This document shows positions 1-11,999 of a DNA stretch of 64,000 nucleotides, one piece after another. Below the pieces are notes generated by a model that was not told the origin of the DNA, did not search any database, and worked only from the letters and a program-made list of their open reading frames with translations. Source of the stretch: Symsagittifera roscoffensis (Eukaryota > Xenacoelomorpha > Acoela > Convolutidae). Positions within the stretch are counted from its first letter, which is position 1, and each line of letters begins with the position of its first letter. The translations under genes and the position numbers were made by a program. Where the stretch lies: contig NC_087071.1 of NCBI RefSeq assembly GCF_963678635.1, forward strand, positions 31,856,141-31,920,140. Direction: 5' to 3'.

Positions 1-1040
1 ACCGTGCTCATGGTATGTTTCGACCGCTCTTGAGGTGTGTTTTGAAGTTGTGCTCAACCCAAATCCCTGTCTCGCTATTTTTTTTTCGGTCGAGCACTGA
101 TGACATGTGCTTGACTTTGAAAGTCGAAACTTAAAGTGAGCACTTAAACTCGGGTCCTCAGGATCCATGTCCGCTTCCAATTGAATTATTACCTCTCGCG
201 TCGCCTTTTATTGTTTCTGGTTGGCTTAAACGTGTTTAAACGGTCAAGGCATGCCAATTTTGTGATGAATCATTGAGCTGTGATTGTGCACATATTGTTT
301 AAGTAGGTTATAAAAAACCAGCAATTCACCAATATTTTTTCTTGCAAATAAAATTGAACTTGAACTATTGATTATCGAGTGTTTTTTTAAATATTTGTTC
401 CTTCTTCAATATGGCTGTAGTCGACTATGTGAAGGTGCTCATTTTATTTTTCGGCTGTCTCGACCAAAAATTGGTATTTTTCGACCATCTCGGCCAAAAT
501 ATGGTTTGTTTCGACCGTGCTCGAACGAGACAAGTGCGCTTGATCGTGTTCCACCCAATCAGTTATTTTTCGACCGTGCTCGACCAAAAAAAAAGTGCTC
601 GACCCTGTTTGAACCAAGCAAGATATCTTTCGAACGTGCTCGACCAAACTTGGGATTAAATCGACTATCCAACAAAATGAGTTGTATACAATTAAAGTTT
701 TTAATTATGCTTTTCAGGCAACAACTTCTGATGTTTTCCCATCAGATTGAATTGATTACTGTTTTTTGCAATTTTCTTTGAAGAGATGAACTATTGTCTT
801 TTTCAGCTGTTTTTTTTCTTCATTTGGAAAACTGGTTTGCAATTTGAGTTACAACTATTTCTTGACATTTGAAAGAAAGTTTTCTTTTTGACTCTGAGTT
901 ACCGCGAGATAATTGATAATTTTCGACTGTGCTTGAAGTAGGTTCGACCATGCTTGAATGAGCTCGAGGTATGTTTTGACCGTTCTCGAGGTATGCTTCG
1001 AATTTGTGCTCGACCCAAGTCCCTGTCTCGACCATTCTTT
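1..1040. repeat. Dispersed ~1-kb repeat, copy A, with GACCGTGCTCG minisatellite
   Basis: Bases 1-440 match 3790-4105 (shared words include CAAGGCATGCCAATT, GATGAATCATTGAGCT and GGCTGTAGTCGACTATGTGAA). Bases 440-1040 match 3235-3790. Two blocks (about 425-660 and 905-1035) are built from a degenerate 20-bp unit around TTCGACCGTGCTCGACC. Several frames stay open here only because the unit lacks stops, so I call no gene. It could be a decayed transposon or a satellite. Confidence 0.7.
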
Positions 1041-1949
1041 TTTATGAAAGCTGAAAAAAACACAATCCGAGAAAAACATAGAGTAAACAATAATTGCCCA
1101 TTTTTAAAAATTAAACAAGCTTAAAGAGCCTATTATTCACTACAGTTGGATCCGAAAAACTAAAGAATTGATAGTCAAATTGTGAAAATTATAGGCCCAA
1201 ACAAAAATTCATGCATTTTTTTTCATGGCTGAAGCGCTTTATTGGTTTGATTCTAGACCATACATTGATAATATAAAGCAGGAATTGGAGTCGGCATCTC
1301 AAAACAAAACAAAATTGGCCGAGTTCAGAAAAATCAGTTTTTTCGCGATGGAAACAGTTTTATGGTTTGGTTTCGTAACTCAATTTTGTCCAAAAAATTA
1401 GTGTTTTGCAAAAAAACTCCCGTACCAAATTTTATTATGTAGAGCATGCATGCGCACTTAGTGTCCATTACATAGTTCTGAAAAAATAAGGTCAAAAAAT
1501 TTCGTCAGTTTGTTTAAACTTTGTATATTTATAAAAAAAATTGCTCAAAACTTGCTTCCAATGACACTTCACGCCATTGAAGCTGTCCAAAAACTAAGAC
1601 ACCGGAAACTGAGAGATCTTCGAAAGGGAATCCATTCGTTTACTTTATTGACGCGACCTTCGGGTTTTTATTTTTTGTTCAGTAAATGAAACTTTGTAAA
1701 TATTCCTGACGCATATAGAGTACAAGTAATGAAAATCGTCGACGACGTTTTGCGATGCAAAGATATATTTAGACCTCACAGGTAAGGTTGAAAAATCACT
1801 TTCTTGGAGGTTATAATTTTTTTTACATTATGTTTTTTTTGCAAAATGCATCCCACACAATGAAATTTTTTCGATCAATTCAGTTAAGTTTGACTTTGAT
1901 CATTGTGCAATTTTGAACGTCATTTTTTTTCTAAATTCTCCGGAAACTT
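1041..1949. other. AT-rich noncoding stretch, nothing recognised
   Basis: The sequence is AT-rich with frequent A and T runs and stops in all frames. I see no gene, RNA or element boundary. Confidence 0.5.
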
Positions 1950-2300
1950 TCCAGCAGTAGCGGATTAAGCGAGAGGGGGAGGGGGGTGTGTGGACGGTGG
2001 TGATGGCGGTCCGCTTTTTCTACTACTTTGAGATATGATATCTATTTTTGGTAAGGTCGCCTTTGACGCCATTACATACTATTTTTTGAGGGGAAGCGCG
2101 CCGAAAAAATACAATTTTTTGGTCAAAATTTTCCAAAAAGTACCTAAAAACGCCTTTTGGCCTGTTTTTAAACTTAAACTTGCGGCGCTTAAACTTTTAT
2201 CAAAATACGGGTATTTCTAGTGATTTGGGAGAGCTCAGAAAATTAATTTGGTAGATTTAAAAACAGAGGTCGACAAAGTTTTCGATTTTTTTTGAAAATT
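1950..2300. repeat. Dispersed repeat shared with 7600-7960
   Basis: The segment around 2084-2160 (GGAAGCGCGCCGAAAAAAT, then TTTTTTGGTCAAAA and CCAAAAAG) recurs in the same orientation at 7734-7804. Both copies adjoin a GCGGATT(T/A)AG plus poly-G/A tract (1962 and 7867). A small open frame at 2035-2220 lies inside and is treated as chance. Confidence 0.55.
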
Positions 2301-2727
2301 CGCCTCCCACCCGAATAAAATCCTAGATCTGCTTCTGCTTTACTGACCAAAAATGCGTCGGTCACAGTAGAAAACTTCAGTCCACTGCAGCCTAACCGTA
2401 TAGAGCACTTTTCTTATTTTTTGTCGTTAGTCCGTCTTAATTTTTCAGATCAAATAGACTTTTCGACGCTTTTGTGTGATAACTAATATAGCTTTCCTTC
2501 TTCTACAGTGATAAAGGGACTGGTAGTCTAGCTTTTGCATTGTTTCAAGATAGTTTTTTTGTCCTTCATCGTAGTACCATTGACAGCTGGTGAACATTTT
2601 CTCAGAATTCTTACGTATTTCTGTAGTCCCGAATGCCAAGTTTCATAACAAAACTCAAAATTAGGTTGGATTAGTCTCTTGTTAACATGTAGAAAAGCAA
2701 ATTAAGTCATGCTAATGAAAGTCTTGT

Positions 2728-3060
2728 TCATAATTGCCATGAATATATATTTTTTGACAGAAAGCTTAATATCATTGTTTTTTGTTTCGAAGAAAGTGAC
2801 GCAGTATCTGTGCTTGGGGTGTTTTTTTCTTCCTCCAGACAAATTTCGTCTTCATAACTAGCCATTTTTGCATGGAATTTTAAGGTCAGCTTTAAAAGTA
2901 TTGTTGTCTTGAGCTCAAAATTAAAGTAATTTTTCACCTCTGGCCATTTTATAAAAAGTTGTGGGGATATAAAGTTTGCAACTTTGGCTAAATTGGAACA
3001 ATTAGCACGCAATATATTTCGTGAGATCAATGAGTAAGAGGAGATTCAATGTGTTAGAAA
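2728..3060. repeat. Repeat family copy (others at 6150-6440 direct, 6780-7060 inverted)
   Basis: A segment near 2950-3025 (AAAGTTTGCAACTTTGGC, then GGAACAATTAGCACGC) is shared with 6305-6380 in direct orientation and with 6800-6900 in inverted orientation. A 100-codon minus-strand frame (2728-3030) crosses it but begins and ends in repeat sequence, so I do not call it a gene. Confidence 0.5.
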
Positions 3061-3234
3061 TCGTTCCAAATTGAATTGAAGAAGGCTTTTGTTTTTATCC
3101 AAAACATGTCACTTTTCCTCGTCTCTACTGCTTTTGGGATTTTTCTCCACCTCTTATTCACTTCTGGTTGTATCTAGTGTAATAGTTGTCAGATGTTTCC
3201 AGTTCCTAGCTTACTTTGTCACCAGATTGATGTG

Positions 3235-4105
3235 CTCGCTTTATTGTCCCGCAGTCTTGACCAAAAATGGGTATGATTCGACCATCTCGACCAAAATTTG
3301 GTATGTTTCGACCGCGGTCGACCGAGATAAGTGTGCTTGACCGTGCTCGACCCAAGCAAGATTTGTTTCGACCGTGCTCGACCAAATTTGGATATAACTC
3401 GACTCTCAAGCAACATGAGTTCTTCAAACTTAAAAGTTTTTTTAAATGCTTTTTGAGTAACATTTTCTGATGTTTTTTCATCAGAGCGAATGGATTACAG
3501 TTATTTGCATCTTTTTCGCTTTGTAGCGACGAAATATTTTATCTTCGAGCTATTTTTTCCCCTTCCTTTGGAAAATTGGTTTGCAATTTGATTCGAAAAT
3601 GTTACAAAAATATGTTGACATTTGAAAGAAATTTTTCTTTTTGACTCTGAATTACCGCGGGACAAATGGTAATTTTCGATCGTGCTAGATGTACATTTCT
3701 AGCGTGCTTGGCCGTGCCCGAGGTATCTTTCGACCGTGCTCGAGGTATGTTTCGAATTTGTGCTCGACCCAAATCCCTGTCTCGAACATTCTTTTTCGGT
3801 CCAGCACTGACATGTGCTCGACTTTGGTTCCATCTCCGTTTCCAATTGAATTATTACCTTTGGCGTCGTCTTTTCTTGTTTCTGGTATGGCTTATACGTT
3901 TTTAGACGGTCAAGGCATGCCAATTATCTGATGAATCATTGAGCTCTGATTGGTGGTATATCACCCATATTGTTTGAAAAGGTTATGGAAAACCAGCAAT
4001 TAGCCAACTTTTTGAAATGTTTTTAAACTTATACGTTTGATTATCGAGTGTTTTTTAAACAATTGTTCACTCGTCAATATGGCTGTAGTCGACTATGTGA
4101 AAAAA
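3235..4105. repeat. Dispersed ~1-kb repeat, copy B
   Basis: This is a second copy of the repeat at 1-1040, with minisatellite blocks at 3240-3400 and 3665-3790. It then has the conserved tail ending GGCTGTAGTCGACTATGTGAA near 4080-4102. Together the copies suggest the order minisatellite, spacer, minisatellite, tail. Confidence 0.7.
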
Positions 4106-4893
4106 TCTACAAATCTGCGATGAAGTGGTTTTTCAAAAACTCCATTTTGTTTCAGGAAAATGATTTTTCAAAAACTTCAAAATCTTTTTGAAATTTTTGA
4201 AGAGAAGCATAGGGGCTTCGGTGTGTGCTTTTGTATGATTTTGCGTATCAGCAACATGGTTTTGCCTTTCTGGCTGTTTCTGTCAAACTGCCATGATAGA
4301 TAGAACTAAAGGATGTCAATTGAAGTTTGAATTATATAGTGAGCACATATAACTAACAAGCATCAGTCATAAGATACTCACAGGTATCGAGCTCACGGGC
4401 TCTACGGCCCCTCGAGGAGACGTCCGATAAGGTAGATTTTTACAGAATAAGTTGAGGAGAAAGAAAAGGCCGAGAGGTTTATATTATTGTCATATATTTC
4501 CCAGTAAATCCTGGGGAATTTAAAAGCTGCATATTTTTGGTCTGAAGCTGTTCTGTTACTTCTTGAAAGTGGCCTATAAATTTTTATTGCATCACTGTGC
4601 CATCAAAAATTGAAAATCTAAGTTTTCTGATTCGGAGATAACCCGGTTGAATTTCGTAGAAGCCTCTGAGAGAGAATTATCTCAAAAAAGATACCTTGCC
4701 GCATTCAAATGGATCAACTGCGCCTTCAAGATAATTTTCGAATGAAGGAAAATGTTATCGGTTTTACTGTTTCTCTAATCCAGAAAAAAATTGGGAAATA
4801 GAAGTGCGTTTGAATTTTATTTTGTGTTTTGAAAACTTCAGAAGTATAACAATAAGTCTAACAAAGTAAAAACAATATGGAATAAAATTTTAC
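4106..4893. other. AT-rich noncoding stretch, nothing recognised
   Basis: No frame above chance length and no repeat partner seen by eye. Confidence 0.4.
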
Positions 4894-5339
4894 GTGGTAC
4901 TAGCAAAAAACGGTTCATATTATAATGCTATAAATTGTTTGATGGCTCACACTACCATTTTCACGGTGTTATTTAATCTTTTGGGCCCGGATGTTTTGAT
5001 ATGTGGAGAAGAACTGGGAAAGAGCCCTTTTTTACTCAGCCAGCTCGGAGGTTTAACTCGGATGTAAATGACTCAAGTTGATGTTAGTGCATATAACCAG
5101 CACGCATGATCATTAATACTTGCAAGTGCTCGCCTTCCAAATTGCAGCTCACGTGCGATTTGAAATAGCAATAATTTGATTGCTGTTCATAATCAATATC
5201 GAAACGCCCCAAGGTCACAAAACTAAAGCTCACCAACATCCTCACTTGCAAGGTCCAAATGCTACAAGAACTACCGTGTAATGGTAGTGTGAGTCATAAA
5301 AAAGTCTTATAACATTATTATATGAACGGTTAGTACCAC
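4894..5339. mobile_element. Foldback (MITE-like) element with ~70-bp inverted arms
   Basis: The left arm (4894-4967) and right arm (5273-5339) are imperfect reverse complements. GTGGTACTA, CGGTTCATAT, ATAATGCTATAA, CTCACACTACCATT and CACGGT on the left meet their complements in the opposite order on the right. The 305-bp centre has no coding frame. This is the form of a non-autonomous foldback transposon; no target-site duplication was identified. Confidence 0.6.
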
Positions 5340-6149
5340 AAAAACTTCTATAACAACGTTAAAATGGTTTTTCAAAATGAGTTTCAACATAAATGAGACA
5401 AATGAGTGGAAAAGAAACAAAACAAATGTTTTCCTCTAATATTAGAACAATTATGATAATTGAAAAAAATCCTGTCCATAATAGAACAGATTTGTTATCA
5501 CTTAGATAAATTGTGTACATTTAACTCGTATTGGTTTGTTTTGTAAGACATCAGAATATCTTATGACAGATTTTGACAAATTCCATTTAAATTTTTTTCA
5601 TCAAATATTAACGGAGTTAGATTAGTTCACTTCAAAACAGCATGTTAAAGCATGGCTTTGTTTGAAGGGCATGTTTTAAAAACATTTGAACAATACTGAT
5701 TGATGATCAGATAATTTTCTTCAATCTCTTTTAAGAAATACCCTGCAAAATAGCCTCGCTTGAAAATGTTGTTTTTAAAAAGGAATAGTTGGTTTATTAC
5801 GGCAAATATCGAAACACATCATTTCGAACAATCGCATTTAAAATCTCTATAATTAATGCCACGCAAGGACATTATAATAATCATAAAAACAATGATTGTG
5901 GTTTTCTGCGAAATTCGCTTTTTATGTGATGCCATAGGAAAACTAAATAATTTAACTCCCTTAATATGTGATGAAAAATAATAAAACGGAATTTTTCAAA
6001 ATATCGAAAAATATTATTTGTTAGAGGATGTGAAAAAACGCGTCTGCAAAACATTGCATTTACGGTAAATAAACGTAATAAAAAATGTACAAGCGGTCTT
6101 CGGCAAAAAAGTAACTAATAGCTGTCATTTGATTTTCCTATTCTCCTTT
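5340..6149. other. AT-rich noncoding stretch, nothing recognised
   Basis: Dense stops in every frame and no repeat partner seen by eye. Confidence 0.4.
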
Positions 6150-7060
6150 TAATGATGATCTTTCCAAATGGTTTCTTTTAGAAACAATTTTTCGCCCTTC
6201 TTGTCGTGAAAGACTGGAAACTTATTGTTCAGAGTTTTGAAGAAAGTGAAGAAGGCTAAAATGCAGCTGGCATCGCTGCTCGAACAATACTTTGAAATTT
6301 TGTTCGTAAAGTGATAGCGGCTTAAAGACTGCCAAGTTGTACAATTTGGGACAATTAACACGCGATACATTTTGTGCTATATTAAAGCGTAAGCGCCAAA
6401 TTAACCCCTCTTAGAGGTAGTTTCAAATTGAATTGAGGCATCCTATTTGGTCTATTTAAAAAATTGTTATATGCAAAACATATCATTTTGTACTTAAAAT
6501 AGCGTGTGGGGATGGTTTTCCTAAATAAATACCAAAACAAGACTGCTCGTATCAGGGTGAGGCCCTGAATGTTCCGACTGCCTTTAAGGTCTATGGTGCA
6601 GTGATAACATGAAAAATTAAATGAAGAAAATTAAATTAACAATTTTTGCAATTCGACATTTTTGCAAAATTTATCCCCCCACACGCCAAAAGTGATAGAT
6701 TTAGCTGCTAATAACAAATCAGTTATGGCAAATAAGCTTCTTTCAACCAATTTGGTACAAATTCTCTAAGACAGACTAAATCTCCGCTTACGCGTTAATA
6801 GCGCGAAATATATAGCGCGTTAATTGTCCCAAATTGGCCAAAATGGCAATCTTTAAACCCCCATAAGTTTACGAAAAATGATCACAGGTGAAATATCTTT
6901 TCAAATTTAAGCGCAGGACAACAATACCTTTTGAATGATATACAAAAATTTTGTCAAAAACGGCTAGTTAAAATGTCAAAAACTTGTCTGAAGAAAAAAA
7001 AATCCACCCCGAGCACAAATATTCCGTTACTTTCGTTACGAAAGTCGGAACAAAAATCAA
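6150..7060. repeat. Foldback pair of a dispersed repeat
   Basis: The left arm (about 6150-6440) and right arm (about 6780-7060) are diverged reverse complements. GGGACAATTAACACGC near 6350 faces GCGCGTTAATTGTCCC near 6820. A direct third copy lies at 2728-3060. The 73-codon minus-strand frame at 6149-6370 lies wholly in an arm and is not called. Confidence 0.5.
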
Positions 7061-7599
7061 AGCTTTTTTTTTCAAAGCGAACAGTATTCTATAGAGCTTA
7101 AGAGGATTTCGAAATATTCAGCCGCCGGCGGTCATATGTGGAATTTAAGACAAAGTCTCTGGAAACAATTCGTCGGTGGAAATGGAAATCTATATCTGAA
7201 TTATAATGGACGCTTTTCTGGAGGTTCTGGTTAGTCTTCTTAAGATAAAATCCTATGCATAAGAAAATGAAAGAGCTTTTAATAAGTAGTCGTGATTTTC
7301 TACTTTGTTTGGTGAGCTGTTCTATTTTACTGTTTTTTTGCTACGAACGACAAAGAAAGGTAAGGATTATTTGTGATTGGTGTACTTTTTTTGACAAATA
7401 TCTGGAAAAAGCAGCCGCGAGCTCAAATAAAAAAAATACCTGGAAGTTTTTGAAATAATAATTGGGCTTTTAAAAATTTTAATTTGGAAAATTAAAGCGA
7501 ACTTTTGTCCTATTAACGTGTATACACGGCTCAAAATTTGTAATTTTTTTTTTAAAAAAAGCAAGGCGTTCGGTCTAAATAAGGCGTAAAAAGAACCAA
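7061..7599. other. Noncoding stretch
   Basis: It holds a 67-codon plus-strand frame (7255-7458) beginning with a real ATG, but there is no recognisable domain, no neighbouring exon signal and an overlapping antisense frame. I do not support it as a gene. Confidence 0.35.
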
Positions 7600-7960
7600 A
7601 ACCTACACTTTGTCTTTAACATGGGGGTTTTTACGAAAAGCGTTCTTGAAACTTTCCTTGAAAGAGCGTTGTTTTGCCTTGAGAAGAGCGTTGTTCATTT
7701 TATTATCATTTTCTAAACGCCAGTATATACTAATTTTGAAGGGTAGCGCGCGCCAAAAAAAGGGAATTTTTTGGTCAAAAATATCCAAAAAACGCCCAAA
7801 AACATAGAAAATGTGCTTTATAATGTTCTGATTCTTTATAATGTTCTGCGAGCGCTCGAATCAGGGCGGATTTAGGGAGGGGGGGCTTAAGCCTTCCCCC
7901 CTCAAGGATTCGACCCCCCTGCCGACTCAAAGGGTCCCCCCTTTGAACTATTGAATTTTT
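7600..7960. repeat. Dispersed repeat shared with 1950-2300, plus G-rich tract
   Basis: See the partner copy at 1950-2300. At 7867-7925 a GCGGATTTAGGGAGG stretch is followed by C-rich sequence (CCCCCCTGCCG). The small frames on both strands are shadows of the repeat. Confidence 0.5.
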
Positions 7961-8017
7961 GCGAAAGTTGGAACAGTTAGTTATTGGATTGCACGCAAAT
8001 CATTTCAAATAAATTAA

Positions 8018-8776
8018 GTATTCTTACAAAAACTTAACTTGAGTGGACTAAGCAAAACACCTCCAGGTCATGATGGCCTCAATGAGAGCAAATTGGTAGT
8101 GGTTGACCAAAAAAACGGGAGTGTAATGAGGACAATAGACACTTCAAAGGCAGACAGCAAAAACCTCTGGACCGTTGTTACTCACAAAAATATCATGGTA
8201 TTAATAGAATGTGACCACAACGGCGAGTATAGAAGTGCTTACGTGTATGAAAACGAAGTCTTCAGAAATGCACTTCAACTTCGTAAAATTCCGTGGCATT
8301 TTCGATATTTGCGTCTTCAGCAACCAACATTGGCTGGAAAGGATTTTCTTTTATTGCACGACCTCTATGGAAGTGTTGCAGTTGTTGATCTGAAACAGAC
8401 TGAATCGAACCCGAAATTCAAAACAATTCACTTAGATAAAGCAATCTTTGCGAAAACTTCGCTAGTTTGGATGGAAACAGGGAAACAAATGAGTACAGGG
8501 GTAGGATACCTTTTTGCATCTAAATTATTCGGTGAATGGTTCTTCCGATCTCAAGTTTATGAGTTGAACTTGAACATTATCGTTGATGGTAGTTCAATCA
8601 CACCTCTGCAGGTTCCCTTCATGGATAATTATGGCGCCAGAAATGTTTATTTCATACATGCAGTAGGAACAAATGCCATTCTGTGCTACGATTTATGTGG
8701 CAAACAATTTCGTGATTACGACTCACTTGGCGTTCGCGTAAATGTTTTGCACGTGGAATGTTTCAACGATCAGTGA
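8018..8776 (+). CDS. Unrecognised protein or exon, about 250 codons open
   Basis: The frame is open from 8018 (after a stop at 8015-8017) to TGA at 8774-8776. It has no ATG near its beginning; the first in-frame ATG is at about 8126 (the M of VMRTIDT), so this may be an internal or last exon, or a retained gene fragment. Composition is that of an ordinary soluble protein: mixed charged and hydrophobic residues, several short beta-strand-like stretches (KLVVVDQ, FLLLHDLYGSVAVVDL, VGYLFASKLFG, GTNAILCYDLCGKQF) and no signal peptide or membrane helix. The alternating strand and turn pattern could fit a beta-propeller, but that is a guess. No TTTTCAG acceptor precedes it. Neighbouring DNA is noncoding repeat, so there is no operon context. 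It has the best coding look of anything left of 21 kb. Confidence 0.5.
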   Translation, partial: VFLQKLNLSGLSKTPPGHDGLNESKLVVVDQKNGSVMRTIDTSKADSKNLWTVVTHKNIMVLIECDHNGEYRSAYVYENEVFRNALQLRKIPWHFRYLRLQQPTLAGKDFLLLHDLYGSVAVVDLKQTESNPKFKTIHLDKAIFAKTSLVWMETGKQMSTGVGYLFASKLFGEWFFRSQVYELNLNIIVDGSSITPLQVPFMDNYGARNVYFIHAVGTNAILCYDLCGKQFRDYDSLGVRVNVLHVECFNDQ

Positions 8777-8829
8777 AAACATAGCCAACTGACAGTAGGA
8801 AAAGAGTAATGAACGCAATGAAAACGAAA

Positions 8830-8912
8830 AAAAAACTGACTTGTTTTTGAAAAAATCTCACCCTTCGAATTGAAAAAACTGACTTGTTTTTGAAAAAATC
8901 TCACCCTTCGAA
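8830..8912. repeat. 43-bp tandem duplication
   Basis: The word ACTGACTTGTTTTTG followed by AAAAAATCTCACCCTTCGAA occurs twice at a 43-bp offset with no difference seen, so the duplication looks recent. Confidence 0.85.
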
Positions 8913-9699
8913 GGAAAAACTAGATGGCCTTAAACCTCTATGAATTTATAATTGAAGTCAATCACTTTTTTGTGGCCTTTCAGCTTTTGCTGTTCGATAG
9001 TGGAGTTCGCCTTCCTTTTAACAAATAAAAAACCCTGAACTTAAAATAAATCACAAGTCAAACCGCGACAAAGTCAAACGAGTGTCAATTCTTTTTCCTG
9101 AAAAAATACACTACGTTCATTACTCTTAGCAATTTAATAAAATAAAAAGGGCATACTTGAGCTATCATAGGCCAAAAGGGTTTGAGCTCTAATCTAATTC
9201 CAAACTCTTAAACTCTAATCTCATTAACTGGGGATTTTATGTTCGAGCAAAAATTTAGCTATGAAATAATTCTTTATTTGACATTTTATGTTCTAAGACG
9301 AAACTTATAAATTATATGGTCAGAAAAATCCATCAAAATATTTTCGTTTTGTTTGATTTATACGATAATCATAGAGATTTATATTATTCATACTATTTTG
9401 TTTTATACCGTAATTACTGTTCCTTTTTAAAGGTTTTAGTTTCATTTAAAACCACATAATTTTTTTTCTAAAGTCCATGTTTGTCTATATAATGCAATGA
9501 AATTCTAAGTACTTTTTTCCCTATAATCGCAATTCATTTTTTTTTTCGTATGAGCTCATAAAAAAATTTTCGCCCATTTTGTTATATCAAAAATTTATTA
9601 TAAAAGTCCAATAAATTAAGCTAGTTTTATTCACATTATTTCGATTGAATTTTGTTCAAAAGCGACGTAACCTCATTTTGGCCAATTACAGACAATGCC
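8913..9699. other. AT-rich noncoding stretch, nothing recognised
   Basis: Follows the open frame ending at 8776. AATAAA-like words occur near 9023-9030, but no transcript unit can be assigned to them. Confidence 0.4.
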
Positions 9700-11350
9700 T
9701 TATTTTTATAATACAATATTAAAATGCCTTATTTTTATTCAGCATTTTTAAACCATCCAAAAACATTAATTCCCTGTGCTCATATTTGAAATCGAAACTT
9801 TCCAACTGTTACCTGTTTTTGTCACGCTCTAGTTGTTTGAAAGTTGCCAATTTGACAAAATTACAGCCATATTTTAGTTGCTATTAAAACACGAGCAATG
9901 AAAATATCCGACCTGGAAACCACTTTAACTTGGGTCAAGTAGCTGGCAATCAATAATTAGTACAAATAATTTAAAGGACAGTCAGAGCTTTCAGGGTTCC
10001 ACCCTGAAAAAAAGAATGGCCGTTATTTTTTTCACAAATTTGCTTTGTGTGGCTGTTTTTTTCATAGAATTTTTGACTTTTGAGACTTGGATTTAAAGGA
10101 TTTTCCTGGAATTGGATACAAAAAAAATCCGGTTGCTGCAATATAGAAACTGAAACAGATTCTTTCAATATTATATGGTTATATGACAAAAAAACAATGC
10201 AATTACACGGAGAAAAAAAAATTATTATGCACTACTATGTTTTAGAATCATTACTATATTTTTATTAGAGTCATTACTACGTTTGCGTTGATGGAAACTT
10301 TGGCAAAAAAACTAGCTGAAAGTACTTGACCAAATTTCAGATGAGAAGCAACACCGATGAAAAAATTTTTGTCACTTTCTTCAAATGTAAGGATAAAATG
10401 AAACTGAAATCTCTTGAAATTATTTAAAAAAAATCATCTGCGATGATTTTTGAAACTATTGGGATGACTTATCTGGAATAATTGACGCTCGATATGTTTA
10501 GTTCTTACAACACTAGCAAGCGCCGTTTTAATCTGATCAATTTAAAATTTTTAAAGCGAAAACTTTATCACCAGCAGTCGAAATCTTCAAGGTTTTGTCC
10601 TGATGTACAAACAGTCCTGTTTATGGTCAAATACCGCTTGATTTAGACAAATAACCATGTCCTCATTTATTCAGAGAGAGTACTTGCATCATCCAAAATT
10701 ATTGATGCTCTGTTCTCAAAATCATGAACATAACTTGTCAACTAATACCAGTTTTTGCTGAGCTCTAGTGGTTTGGAAATTGCTAATTTAATAAATTGAA
10801 CGCCACATGTTATTGGTTTGAAAATGAGAGCACTAAAAAAATCAAAAACTTAAACCGCTGCAATTCGAAGCAAGGTAATTATTTACTAGTTCAATTAATT
10901 TAATGGGCGGAGCAATTAATGACAAAGGAATTAGGAATTCACCTCAAAAAATAGAGAATGGTCGTTCTTTTTTTTGACTTATCTGCTTGGTTTGCAATTT
11001 TTCTTCCTGACAAATTATTGCAACGAAGTCGTTTTCTACTATCCAAAAACTATAAGTGCGCTCCTATTGAAAAACAGATCGCATGTTATCATGTTCTCCA
11101 GCGTCGAAAATCACAAAGTTAAAGAGTCTTGTTTTTAATAAGACTTTTTTTTGGAATTGAATACAGAAAAAATAATTTCGGCTGCGCTGTAGAGACAAAA
11201 ACAGATTTTTAGAGAAAAAAATTCAAGCAATATGTGAAAAAGAACAAGATTTCATGCAATTATATGACAAAAAAAATGATTGATTGGTTTTTATAGAGAC
11301 AAAAATAGATTTGCTTGCAATTATACTGCAATATAATCGTTGTGAACAAT
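9700..11350. repeat. Diverged ~0.95-kb tandem duplication
   Basis: Blocks near 9755-10190 recur at about 10690-11290. Examples are CTCTAGTTGTTTGAAAGTTGC versus CTCTAGTGGTTTGGAAATTGC, and AAAGAATGGCCG versus TAGAGAATGGTCG. The offset is about 940-980 bp. Divergence is high, so the duplication is old. Small frames at 9971-10268 on both strands are not supported. Confidence 0.55.
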
Positions 11351-11970
11351 TTTCAATTTCTTTTTTTTTGTTATAATACAAATTGGTGCTTTTATTGTAA
11401 AACGTTTCTTTTTGATTAAAGTGTTCTAAATTGGAGACGATTAATAGATTGTAATCGCTACTTTTTCGACAACATTTTCAAAGTACAATCCATCATTATA
11501 GAGAAAACTTTGGTGCGAGATCCCAGTAATTATCCAGGGATCTTTAGGAAAATAGTGACCTTTTCTTGATAGACCAAAAAGATTTTTCAAACTCACCAAA
11601 AAAGCTCTGTTCCAAAAAACTTTGTAACGCACTGGAAATTGATCAAAATGATGAATCTTTTTTCAAAATGAATAAGCTTGTCATGCCGTCGGACCACGTG
11701 AAAGTTTGAAAAGTTTCCACTCACAGCTTGTCAGTAATGAGTTATGTTTTTTGTACTGTACTCATAGAGTAATTTCAGATAAGGTACACCGTCTGCTCGT
11801 CACGTTATCTTATTTTCGGCCGGATAGATTCGTGCAACTTCTTAGTCTAATACCGATCCTAATCTTACCCTTATATCTCCTAGTCTCAATAGATCTAGTG
11901 TACACCGGTTTGCACGAGTTAGTTCCAGAATGAGAACAACTGTATTCTAAGTTTCATTCAAATTGTTCTG
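11351..11970. other. Noncoding stretch with two doubtful small frames
   Basis: A 63-codon minus frame (11441-11632) and a 75-codon plus frame (11706-11933, with a hydrophobic stretch) are open, but neither shows a domain or exon signals. Confidence 0.3.
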
Positions 11971-11998
11971 GTGTTGAAACTACAAGTAGTTTCAACAC
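11971..11998. other. Perfect 12-bp hairpin
   Basis: GTGTTGAAACTA (11971-11982), a 4-nt loop CAAG, then the exact complement TAGTTTCAACAC (11987-11998). It lies at the left edge of the T/G-biased domain and could mark an element end or a transcript terminus. Confidence 0.7.
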
Positions 11999-11999
11999 T

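Noticed and set aside
368-1090. Overlapping small frames on both strands
   Set aside because: They come from the TCGACCGTGCTCGACC minisatellite and change phase with it.
11706-11933. 75-codon frame with a hydrophobic stretch
   Set aside because: No domain, no exon signals, and length within chance for this composition.
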